Positions 1 through 7,355 of a stretch of DNA of 64,000 bases are shown piece after piece; within the stretch, counting starts at the first letter, position 1, and the number at the start of each line of letters is the position of its first letter. The notes below the pieces were generated by a model. The model was given only the letters and a program-made list of their open reading frames with translations. It made no database searches and was not told the origin of the DNA. The translations under genes were made by a program, and so were the position numbers. Source of the DNA: Deltaproteobacteria bacterium (lineage in GTDB: Bacteria > Acidobacteriota > Thermoanaerobaculia > Multivoradales > JAHZIX01); assembly GCA_022601195.1 (NCBI GenBank), contig JAHZIX010000032.1:1-64000 (forward strand), read 5' to 3'.

Positions 1-1
1 A

Positions 2-298
2 GAAGCGGCAGCAGAACACCGGCGAAGCTTCAGCCGACCTCTCGGGCGCCGAGCCATCCTCCGCCAAGACCCCCATCACCGGCCCAAGAAACTCGAGACC
101 ACCCCAGTCCCCAAAGTCCACGCCGCCACCAAGGAACTACGAAAGCAATTCTTCGAGGCCTACCGCCTCTTCACCGAGGCCTTCCGGGCCGCGGCGGAAC
201 GGCTCCGATCCGGTGACCTGATGGCGAAGTTTCCCGAAGGGAGTTTTCCACCGGCACGGCCCTTCGTCGAAGCCATCCAGGGCTTGAAACCCGGATAG
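2..298 (+). pseudogene. 3' end of a transposase-like gene, cut by the window edge
   Basis: An open frame runs in from the left edge and stops at TAG 296-298. The last 65 or so residues form one coherent segment: a charged helix (KELRKQFFEAYRLF), then LRSGD, then KFPEGSFPPARPFVEA before the stop. I associate a tail with Arg-rich helix followed by FPEG(S/T)FPP with the C-terminus of IS200/REP-associated (Y1-type) transposase-like proteins, from memory only. The catalytic part would lie left of the window, so I cannot tell whether the gene is whole or a remnant. No terminal repeat is visible downstream. Confidence 0.5.
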
Positions 299-674
299 CC
301 ACCAACTTCCTCGCGGCCAAAGCCGATCATGATCGCCAGCGATGGTGATCGAGGCGGAGGTGCGCCCAGATGGAATTTGACCTCGTAGAACTCCTAACTT
401 TAACTTCGAGCTAGCCCAGAAGACCACGGATTACGCAACTTTTCATTGCTAGGGAGACCCAAAACTGCGCTCCTCTAGGCCTTGCCCACAGTGGTTATTC
501 ATCATTTCGATACTCGGTCACGACTAATGATCGGCCCCTCATTTCCTCAAACCTCAGTCACGACTTAATTTCGTGCAGAGAGACCCCAACGCCACGCCTT
601 TTGAAGGTTCTGCTACGAAGGTTCTCCATCACCTCGACATTCGGCTACCACCCCTAGTCGCCCGCCTTGGCTGG
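299..674. other. Intergenic stretch without a supportable gene
   Basis: No open frame here has a credible start, ribosome site or coding character. The stretch holds two imperfect copies of a GTCACGAC(T)TAAT-like sequence near 516-527 and 557-569. It separates the plus-strand gene tail from a minus-strand block. Confidence 0.5.
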
Positions 675-1130
675 CTACTTATCCTTACAGTCATCGACCT
701 CTTTGGTGACCGCAGGCGTATCAATATGCACGCACTTCGGGGTGCCCTTATCGTCAAACCTGACTGTGTCGTAGTGACCGACTGAGATGTATGCTTTGCT
801 GAAGCCGCTTAGGCAAGAGGACACAATTTTTTGCCCCTCCGTGGTCTTGACGGCGGTACAAAATCCTGGTGTTACCTGGGTTACAACCTGAAAACCTGGC
901 ACACAGCCATTGGGGTGACTATCGAGATTGGGTCCACTGACCGTTGCGGGAGTGCATTTGGCAGCTTTGTTTTCTACCACCGTCCCGATGATCTCTCCAT
1001 CGATGGCGATCGGTTCGAACATCCATTTCTCCACCAGGCGGGCCTTGCCTCCGCCAGCCTCGGTGATGGAAGGGACGAGCAATGCGAGCAGCGTCAGGGT
1101 GAGGGCGGATAGAATCCAATGTTTCTTCAT
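675..1130 (-). CDS. Small secreted six-cysteine protein of unknown function
   Basis: This encodes 151 residues. I chose the ATG at 1130 (MKKHWILS) because AAGGAGAG precedes it at good spacing; the longer frame has no such site. Residues 1-28 form a typical signal peptide (Lys-Lys, hydrophobic core, ending near ITEA). The mature part has six cysteines, enough for three disulfides, and is presumably periplasmic or extracellular. I do not recognise the family. It lies downstream of the DUF4331-TPR-HupE operon on the same strand, 129 bases past the HupE stop, so it may be transcribed separately. Confidence 0.75.
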   Translation of the reverse strand: MKKHWILSALTLTLLALLVPSITEAGGGKARLVEKWMFEPIAIDGEIIGTVVENKAAKCTPATVSGPNLDSHPNGCVPGFQVVTQVTPGFCTAVKTTEGQKIVSSCLSGFSKAYISVGHYDTVRFDDKGTPKCVHIDTPAVTKEVDDCKDK

Positions 1131-1259
1131 GTTCTCTCCTTGCAATGTTTGTCTGCTGATCTAGTCTTCTGCGATCCAGATCTCGGCAGAGGTGAGTAGT
1201 GGGACGATAGTCCCGGCGACAATCAAGTTTTCCTAGCTGGGTCACAGGCCTCGGGCTCC

Positions 1260-2546
1260 TCACATCCCGGCGAGTTGAAACCCGAGACTGCGCTCCACAA
1301 GCCACAGCAAAGCGATGGCGGCGATGGCCAGGGAACCCACGCCAACAACGCCACGGCGATAGAATCCGGTTCCCCGAAGCAGGAAAGCCAAGGGAAGAAA
1401 GACCGCTACGATGGCGAGCTGGCCCGTCTCGACCCCCAAATTGAAACCGAGCAGAGAAAGAGCCAAAGCTCCCGCCGGCAAACCCAGGTCCACGAGTACC
1501 CCAGCGAAACCAAACCCATGGATGAGCCCCAAGACGAAGGCTACGACCCAAGGTCGACCCCGAAAGACGGGAACGAAGTTGTTGACCGCTGCAAGCACCA
1601 CCGTGGCGGCAATGGCTGACTCCACCCACCTCGAAGGCAGAGAGATCCAACCCAGCACGGCCACGCTCAAGGTCAGAGAATGAGCGATCGTGAAGGCAGT
1701 GACGATGCGTATCACCTCTCCCAGAGCCGGGCGAAAGGACGGGACACGACGCCACCGCCGGCCTTCTCGGATCAACACCGCTGGCAGTAGGAGCACTAGG
1801 AGGAAGAGAATGTGATCGAAGCCGATCCAGATATGCCACACCCCTTCACGCCAATATTCGAGGCCCTGCCTCCAGGCATCCGGACTTCCCAGATCGATCA
1901 CCTCTCGGGAAGCCTGAGGAGAGAGGATGGCCGATTGGACCCCTTCCTCACCCCTCACCTGCAAGAGCCCTCGGTGGGTCGGATCGAGATCGAATAGAAA
2001 GCGATAGTTCACAACGATACTTTTCCCGGCAACAGTGCTCTCAGCAACACGGCCAGACCCAGCACTCGCAGCATCACCGGCTCCGGCACCTACTCCCGGA
2101 TCAGCTCCTGAACCACGGATGCCCGGGCAATGGATGTCGAAGGGGAGGACACCGTAGGCACCGTCGCTATGGTTGTCGATCAGGAGTTCCCGGGCTTCCA
2201 GCCGACAGGCCTCCCCCGCCAGCTCGATGTCCAAACGGGCCAGCCCATAGCTGGCGATGTCGTCTTGGCGCCGTCGTACTTCTCCCCAGGTGAGGTTCCC
2301 ATCGCCGTCTTCGTCCAACTCCAAAGCGATCTCTAGGTCGCGCAGCGCAAGATCCCAGCGACCTCTCCAAGTTCCCGACACGAAGGCGTCGTCGAAAACC
2401 TCTTCTGACTCCCAATCAGCTCCTAGGTACAACGTTAGGTAGCTATCCGAAGGCTTGTGGGCCAAGGCGGGGTTCTCCCCAGCCAGTCCGACCAACAAGG
2501 CAGCCACGAGTACCCATGAATCGAAAGGTTTTTGAAGCCGTCTCAT
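1260..2546 (-). CDS. HupE/UreJ-family membrane protein with an EF-hand-like loop
   Basis: This encodes 428 residues from the ATG at 2546, which overlaps the stop of the upstream TPR gene by four bases (ATGA) and indicates translational coupling. A signal peptide ends near PALAHK. A periplasmic domain follows (about residues 30-240) and carries DEDGDGNLTWGE, a textbook 12-residue EF-hand calcium loop. The C-terminal half has about six membrane segments, starting with the HupE/UreJ_2 signature GVWHIWIGFDHILFLL and including HSLTLS and LIHGFGFAG. Family members are suspected nickel or other metal permeases, but the substrate is not known. Its operon partners are a TPR protein and a DUF4331 protein. 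Confidence 0.88.
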   Translation of the reverse strand: MRRLQKPFDSWVLVAALLVGLAGENPALAHKPSDSYLTLYLGADWESEEVFDDAFVSGTWRGRWDLALRDLEIALELDEDGDGNLTWGEVRRRQDDIASYGLARLDIELAGEACRLEARELLIDNHSDGAYGVLPFDIHCPGIRGSGADPGVGAGAGDAASAGSGRVAESTVAGKSIVVNYRFLFDLDPTHRGLLQVRGEEGVQSAILSPQASREVIDLGSPDAWRQGLEYWREGVWHIWIGFDHILFLLVLLLPAVLIREGRRWRRVPSFRPALGEVIRIVTAFTIAHSLTLSVAVLGWISLPSRWVESAIAATVVLAAVNNFVPVFRGRPWVVAFVLGLIHGFGFAGVLVDLGLPAGALALSLLGFNLGVETGQLAIVAVFLPLAFLLRGTGFYRRGVVGVGSLAIAAIALLWLVERSLGFQLAGM

Positions 2547-3826
2547 GACTTCACCTCCCGGAGTCGGCGAGCCAGAGCTTCGAGGTGGGGGTCTTCCAGG
2601 CCCGTGCGCTGTATCCACTCCAAGACCGGAGCGGCTTCCGAGGCTCGTCCGGCCTCGAGGGCCGCCTCGAGCACCCAGCGAGCATCCACAGGTTCTTTTT
2701 GGTCTTGCCAATTCCGCAGGGCAAGCTCCAAGGCCTCGATGGGCTCCCCCAGCAAATGGAGCCGCAGGCGAGCTTCATTTCCTAGATGAGTCTCATCACC
2801 GCGCCGACGGGCCGCGGCAAAGCGAGTCTCCAATTCCGTCACATGGCTCTGATAAGAAGCATCTGCCATGCCCATTTCCGAAAGAGCCGTTTCCGCTAAA
2901 GCCAACCGTAGTAGGAGAGCGTCTACCGCCTCTTCTCCCCGTAGAAGGCCCGCGACTTCCTGAAATCGCTCGAGATCCAAGAGAAAGTCACCATAGGCAC
3001 CCAGAAGGTAGACATCTCGCAAGCCGGGCCCTTGCTGACTCTCTGCTAGGGCCTGAGAGAAGTGCTTTTCGGCAGCTTCCGTTCGTCCAAGGCGGACGGC
3101 GATCTCCGCTAGCCCGGTGAGAGCCCAAATCCGAATCGAAGGGTCGGCTCTTCCCTGCCAGGCCAGTGCTTTCTGCAATTGGGAGTAGCCCGCTTCTCCA
3201 CGGCCAAGAAGGCTCGCGGCAGAGGCCTCGCAGGCTGCTGCGATGAGAGCAGAAGTGAGTTGCCGCAGAGGGCGGCAGCTTTCGAGAGCAGCCCCAGGCC
3301 TTCCCTGGACTTGTTGAACTACAGCTCGAGTCAGCCATGCCTGAGAGTTGTGGGGCTCCCGGACCAGTAGAGCGTCTAGGTCTTCCAGAGCGCCTGCGAA
3401 GTCATGGCGGTTTTGGCGCAGAGTCGCCCGCAGCAACAACACTTCTGATGGCGGCTCCGTCTGTTCCCACCAGGGAGCCAGGGCCGCCTGGGCATAGCCA
3501 AAGTAACGGGGATCTCCCTCACTACGACCAAACTTCACCAAACGGCGAGCCAGAGCCGCTGCGATGGCCACTTCTTCCCCTGATGAGCTCTGCTGCAGCA
3601 CGGGATCTAGGGAAGTGAGCCTCTGGCGAAGCTCGCGGATTTCTTCCAACCGAGGATCTCCCGATGAAGCCGCCGGAACTTGCTCCAATACCTCCTCGTC
3701 CGAATTGGGTCGATAGGCCTCTCCTTGGACGACCGTGGCTCCCAGGACCGTCCAACCAAGGACAATGCCACCAACCAAGCTTTGCCTAGGGAAGCTGCAG
3801 GGGGTTCGTTGGGTACCGCTAGTCAT
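2543..3826 (-). CDS. Exported TPR protein of the DUF4331 operon
   Basis: This encodes 427 residues. A GTG 15 bases upstream is also open, but AAGGAG sits six bases before the ATG at 3826, which I take as the start (MTSGTQRT). An N-terminal hydrophobic stretch (SLVGGIVLGWTVLGATVV) is a signal peptide or anchor. The rest is helical, with TPR-like pairs such as NSQAWLTRAVVQQVQGRPGAAL and ALTGLAEIAVRLGRTEAAEKHF. It is probably a periplasmic scaffold; no catalytic motif is visible. It lies between the DUF4331 gene (188-base gap with two hairpins) and the HupE-like gene (four-base overlap). Confidence 0.82.
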   Translation of the reverse strand: MTSGTQRTPCSFPRQSLVGGIVLGWTVLGATVVQGEAYRPNSDEEVLEQVPAASSGDPRLEEIRELRQRLTSLDPVLQQSSSGEEVAIAAALARRLVKFGRSEGDPRYFGYAQAALAPWWEQTEPPSEVLLLRATLRQNRHDFAGALEDLDALLVREPHNSQAWLTRAVVQQVQGRPGAALESCRPLRQLTSALIAAACEASAASLLGRGEAGYSQLQKALAWQGRADPSIRIWALTGLAEIAVRLGRTEAAEKHFSQALAESQQGPGLRDVYLLGAYGDFLLDLERFQEVAGLLRGEEAVDALLLRLALAETALSEMGMADASYQSHVTELETRFAAARRRGDETHLGNEARLRLHLLGEPIEALELALRNWQDQKEPVDARWVLEAALEAGRASEAAPVLEWIQRTGLEDPHLEALARRLREVKS

Positions 3827-3921
3827 GTTCATCTCCTTCACCGCAAGGCGCTCATCTCCCCCAACACAGGCGCTATTGGGGGGCTGTTCGAGGGTTATTC
3901 AGGGACTCTTCAGGGAGAGGG

Positions 3922-3957
3922 CCCTCGTCATAGCCTCCTGAGAGACCCTGACGAGGG
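3922..3957. repeat. Inverted repeat between DUF4331 and TPR genes (hairpin 1)
   Basis: CCCTCGTCA (3922-3930) pairs perfectly with TGACGAGGG (3949-3957) across an 18-base loop. It lies inside the operon and lacks a T-tract, so it looks more like an mRNA processing or stability element than a terminator. Confidence 0.55.
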
Positions 3958-3968
3958 GTCGAATGAGG

Positions 3969-4005
3969 CCGTTGGGTCAGGGCCTCATGGAGGCTGACCC
4001 AACGG
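3969..4005. repeat. Twelve-base inverted repeat just after the DUF4331 stop (hairpin 2)
   Basis: CCGTTGGGTCAG (3969-3980) pairs perfectly with CTGACCCAACGG (3994-4005), nine bases beyond the DUF4331 stop on the minus strand. No U-run follows on the transcript, so full Rho-independent termination is doubtful. It may lower expression of the two downstream genes relative to DUF4331. Confidence 0.6.
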
Positions 4006-4013
4006 ATTCGCGA

Positions 4014-5624
4014 CTAGGGGCAGGTCCCCGTGCACCCCGGCTCGCCCGGGTCCACATGGCGACTGGTAACCCCCGAGTGGGCATAGCCCAGGTAGGGAAA
4101 GACCTCTCGGTAGGAGGCATCGTTGGCATTGACACCATCTCCAACTCGATTGTGAGGGAATCGATTGAAGTCCGGTCCCGCCAGGACCCCCACCACTGCC
4201 CTGAGAGTGATGTCAACGACGTCATCGGAGACTCGTCGGCCGTTGGGGAAACCTGCCGGATCATCGTTGTCGGGGTCGTCATCCAGAAGGGTCAAGAAGG
4301 CCAAGCGACTGCGCTGGACGGCCGGAGTTGGTGGGATACCCGTGTTCAGGCGTAGCAGATCCGCTACCGGTCCGGTGGGTGTTCCCGGGGCAGCGATGGG
4401 CGGCATGTATTGCACCAGCGGTAGCAGATCCACTCGGGGCGGATCCGGCACCGGCAGAACGCCCGGTGCCAAGGTGTCATAGGCGGCGTTGAGCGCTCGC
4501 GCCAGAAGCGGATCGAGGGCATAGCTGGCGAATCGGGAGTCGCCGCGCGGCCAACTTTTGCTGAATCGATCTTTATCCCCTATCCCGATAATCAGCTCGT
4601 TGATGAGGGGATTGCCCATGCGCTGCACCTGCACGGTAGTTCGGGAAAGAAAGGGCCGGAAACGAGGTGCCTTGCGAATTTTCACCCGCGGCCGAGAAGT
4701 GGTACCCCAGACGCCGATGGTCGCCTCGATGTCGCTAGCCGAATGCACTTGCCCATCGCTGGTCACCATGGAGATGGGGACTTCGATGGCGATGGCGTTG
4801 ACGTTGAACCCGGAAACGTCATCGGGGGCGAAGTTGCGTGAGTCGTCGGCGTCCTGGAGATCGCTGAGCACACCGGGAACTCCCGTCTCGAAGGCATCGG
4901 TGCGAAGATTCACCGTGTCGAAAGCTGCTCCCAAGTCGATCCAGAAGGGATCTTCCACCGTTCCTGCGAACACCTTGACGTCTTGGGACAGATCATAGAT
5001 TCCTTGGTCTGCCAGAGCCGGGTAGTCCGGCATCGTCCGCGGGCCGACGTTCGAAGGTACCGCAAAGAGGGTTCGCCCTTCCGACAGGACCGTCCTCCCA
5101 TCGCTGCTGCGAAAACCCCGCGCCTGTGTTACCGAATAGTTTTGACGCAGGTTCAGGCCTTCTGAACCGGGACCATCGAGGGCGGTGATCGCTGGCGGCA
5201 GGAGAGGCGTCCCTGGGGGTACTCCCGCCGGCGAGTTATCCGGAGCTGGAACTCCACCAGCCACTCCCAATAGCCCCTGAAAGACACCCGGGGCTCGAAT
5301 CTCCGTTTGAAATCGAAACTCGAAGGTCACATCTTCGATGGCATCGTGGTCGTTGTCGATGCGGATGGCGTAGAGAATCTCCGGATCAAAAGGAAATTGA
5401 GTTGGGCCATTAGATGGCTCCAGAAGAGGATCCACATCGAGGATGAAAGTCACCTTGGTGGGATCGTCGTAGCTGACAAAAGCGAAAACGTCCGTGATGT
5501 CTGCTTTGTGATCGAGGGCAGTGATGGGAGCCTCCCGATGATTCGCCGCCCAGGCATTGCCCGAAACCATGACCGCCAGGGCGAGAAGGCCGGCGAGGGT
5601 GGGGTGGAAGATACGAGATCGCAT
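4014..5624 (-). CDS. DUF4331 family secreted protein
   Basis: This encodes 536 residues from the ATG at 5624 (MRSRIFHP), preceded by AAAAGGAG at seven bases. A signal peptide runs to about residue 27 (ending NAWA), and the mature protein begins NHREAPITALDHKADITDVF, the hallmark start of DUF4331. Later family features include TLILDVDP-like strands and a C-terminal block with FPNGRRVSDDVVDITLRAV. The biochemical function is unknown. It is the first gene after a sigma-54 promoter and heads an operon with TPR and HupE-like genes, a combination I recall from other bacteria. The product is probably abundant and extracytoplasmic. Confidence 0.92.
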   Translation of the reverse strand: MRSRIFHPTLAGLLALAVMVSGNAWAANHREAPITALDHKADITDVFAFVSYDDPTKVTFILDVDPLLEPSNGPTQFPFDPEILYAIRIDNDHDAIEDVTFEFRFQTEIRAPGVFQGLLGVAGGVPAPDNSPAGVPPGTPLLPPAITALDGPGSEGLNLRQNYSVTQARGFRSSDGRTVLSEGRTLFAVPSNVGPRTMPDYPALADQGIYDLSQDVKVFAGTVEDPFWIDLGAAFDTVNLRTDAFETGVPGVLSDLQDADDSRNFAPDDVSGFNVNAIAIEVPISMVTSDGQVHSASDIEATIGVWGTTSRPRVKIRKAPRFRPFLSRTTVQVQRMGNPLINELIIGIGDKDRFSKSWPRGDSRFASYALDPLLARALNAAYDTLAPGVLPVPDPPRVDLLPLVQYMPPIAAPGTPTGPVADLLRLNTGIPPTPAVQRSRLAFLTLLDDDPDNDDPAGFPNGRRVSDDVVDITLRAVVGVLAGPDFNRFPHNRVGDGVNANDASYREVFPYLGYAHSGVTSRHVDPGEPGCTGTCP

Positions 5625-5728
5625 GAGAAGTCTCCTTTTGATTCTCTTGGATGAAGGGATCACCGGGCTAGCGGCCCGAAACGAGCCTCGTTCCCTTGGG
5701 AACTCTCCGGCGTCTGCTCCCTGGTTAG

Positions 5729-5744
5729 CGCAACGGCCGTGCCA
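5729..5744 (-). promoter_or_regulatory. Sigma-54 (-24/-12) promoter of the DUF4331 operon
   Basis: The minus strand reads TGGCACGGCCGTTGCG. The GG (5743-5742) and GC (5731-5730) are 12 bases apart, exactly the -24/-12 spacing, and TGGCAC and TTGC match consensus. Transcription would start near 5718, leaving a leader of about 95 bases before the DUF4331 start. A gene for a sigma-54 activator begins upstream on the same strand and ends at 5922. Confidence 0.82.
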
Positions 5745-5784
5745 GGCCTGTGGCGCCTCCCAAGTCCATAAAGCTGCGAAAAAG

Positions 5785-5796
5785 TGAGAATTCTCA
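5785..5796. promoter_or_regulatory. Palindrome, candidate activator binding site upstream of the sigma-54 promoter
   Basis: TGAGAATTCTCA is a perfect 12-base palindrome about 41 bases upstream of the -24 element. Its half-site TGAGA recurs as two direct copies of TGAGAC at 5816-5821 and 5826-5831, ten bases apart. Enhancer-binding proteins bind such upstream sites; assigning it to the adjacent regulator is inference. Confidence 0.5.
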
Positions 5797-5921
5797 GCCC
5801 GTCAAGATAGAAGGGTGAGACAAATTGAGACGAAGGCGGGAGCGAAATGGAGTGAGGCCAGGGAAGAACTGGAGTGAAGCCAGGAAAAGAGAGGGAAAGA
5901 GAGGGGAAGAGCCGCTGAGGC

Positions 5922-7355
5922 CTAACGCTCGATAGCGTACTTTTTCATTTTCCGATAGATCGTAGCGCGGCTGATACCAAGGGACTCGGCAGCTCTCTGA
6001 GGATCGCCGTCGGCCTCCAACAAAGCCGCCACAATCCTCTCCATCTCCGCTTGTTGGCGAGGTGGAAGGGGTGTCTTCAAGGGCTCCTGACTGCGAGGCT
6101 CCTGACTGCGAGACTCGTGACCGGCAAGCCCGTGACCGGCGGACTCAGGTCGGGCCGAGCGCTGCTCCCGATCCTTGGCCTCACGGATCTCGGCGGGAAG
6201 CATCTCCAGCGTCAGCTCCTCGCCCTGGTGTAGCACCACTGCTTCCTCGACGATATTCTCGAGCTCCCGTACATTTCCAGGCCAGGAGTAGGACTCCAAC
6301 GCCGCCAAAGACGCAGGAACCAACCGAGAAAATTCTCGGCCGTGACGCAGGGAGGCTCCGAGGAGAAAGTGAGTCGCCAGCTGAACCAGATCCCCTTCCC
6401 TTTCCCGCAGCGGAGGAATCTTGAGGCTCACCACCCGCAGCCGGTAATAAAGGTCTTCTCGCAAATTCTGTCGAGCAATCTGTTCAAGGGGATCTACATT
6501 GGTGGCAGCCAGAACCCGTACATCGACCTTGCGAGCTTCCCGGGACCCCACCCGCTGGACGATGTGATCCTGGAGAAACCGCAGCAGTTTGGCTTGCACG
6601 TCGAAGCTCATCTCGGCAATTTCGTCGAGAAAGAGAGTGCCTCCTTCGGCCTGTTCACAAAACCCCGCGTGGGCAGCGAGGGCTCCCGTGAAGGCTCCCT
6701 TCTCATGACCAAAAAGAGAGCTTTCGATAAGGTCGTGGGGAATCGCCGCAGCATTTACCGCCACGAAGGGGCCACCGCGCCGCCGACTCTGTTGATGAAT
6801 GGCGCGGGCTACCAACTCCTTCCCCGTCCCGGTCTCTCCAAGAATCAAGGCCGACACGTCCGTGGGCGCCATGGCCTCTAGGCGCCGAAAGAGCTCCAAC
6901 ATGGCAACGCTGCTGCCGACGATGCCGGGGAAACTCCCCTCACTCTTTGGCGAACGGGGCGCAAGAGCCTCCTTGGCGAAACGACTCACTTCCAACGCTG
7001 TGGTCACCGCTTCCCGCAAGCGGTGGAAGTCCAAGGGTTTGGTGATGTAGTCCGTGGCTCCCCGTTTCATGCAACGCACGGCCGCTTCCACAGAGATGCT
7101 GCGAGTGATCATGATGACCGGTAGCTGGGGATGTTTCGCCTTTACTTCGGCCACCAGCTGGGAGCCATCCACCTCTCCGAGCATGACGTCTAGAAGCAGA
7201 GTTTCCGGCACTCGTCGCTCAAGAAAAGTCCACAATCGATCGGCGCTACCCACACTGTGGGCTTCGAAGCCCCACCGCCGAATGTGCAAAGAGATGATCG
7301 CGGCAAGATCCGGATCATCATCAACCGTCAGGACGAGAGGTTTTGACTCAACCAC
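5922..7355 (-). CDS. NtrC-family sigma-54-dependent response regulator
   Basis: This encodes 477 residues from the GTG at 7355, chosen because CAGGAG lies nine bases upstream; the start overlaps the kinase stop by eight bases. The receiver domain (about 5-120) has the acidic pair VDDDP, phospho-acceptor Asp56 (LLLDVM) and Lys in ITKPLD. The AAA+ domain (about 140-375) has Walker A GETGTGKE, the sigma-54 contact loop GAFTGA, Walker B LFLDEI and the WPGNVRELENIVEE segment. A linker with repeated SRSQEP units leads to a Fis-type helix-turn-helix (GDPQRAAESLGISRATIYRK). All motifs for sigma-54 activation are intact. The cognate sensor is the overlapping kinase gene, and the likely target is the sigma-54 promoter at 5729-5744. 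Confidence 0.93.
   Translation of the reverse strand: MVESKPLVLTVDDDPDLAAIISLHIRRWGFEAHSVGSADRLWTFLERRVPETLLLDVMLGEVDGSQLVAEVKAKHPQLPVIMITRSISVEAAVRCMKRGATDYITKPLDFHRLREAVTTALEVSRFAKEALAPRSPKSEGSFPGIVGSSVAMLELFRRLEAMAPTDVSALILGETGTGKELVARAIHQQSRRRGGPFVAVNAAAIPHDLIESSLFGHEKGAFTGALAAHAGFCEQAEGGTLFLDEIAEMSFDVQAKLLRFLQDHIVQRVGSREARKVDVRVLAATNVDPLEQIARQNLREDLYYRLRVVSLKIPPLREREGDLVQLATHFLLGASLRHGREFSRLVPASLAALESYSWPGNVRELENIVEEAVVLHQGEELTLEMLPAEIREAKDREQRSARPESAGHGLAGHESRSQEPRSQEPLKTPLPPRQQAEMERIVAALLEADGDPQRAAESLGISRATIYRKMKKYAIER

Noticed and set aside
1201-1214. GGGAC-GATA-GTCCC hairpin as a terminator after the HupE-like gene
   Set aside because: Only five base pairs and no T-tract on the minus-strand transcript.
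919-1839. 306-codon open frame on the minus strand
   Set aside because: It overlaps the HupE-like gene in another frame and reads as Arg/Gly/Ser-rich low-quality sequence with no motif; a GC-rich shadow.
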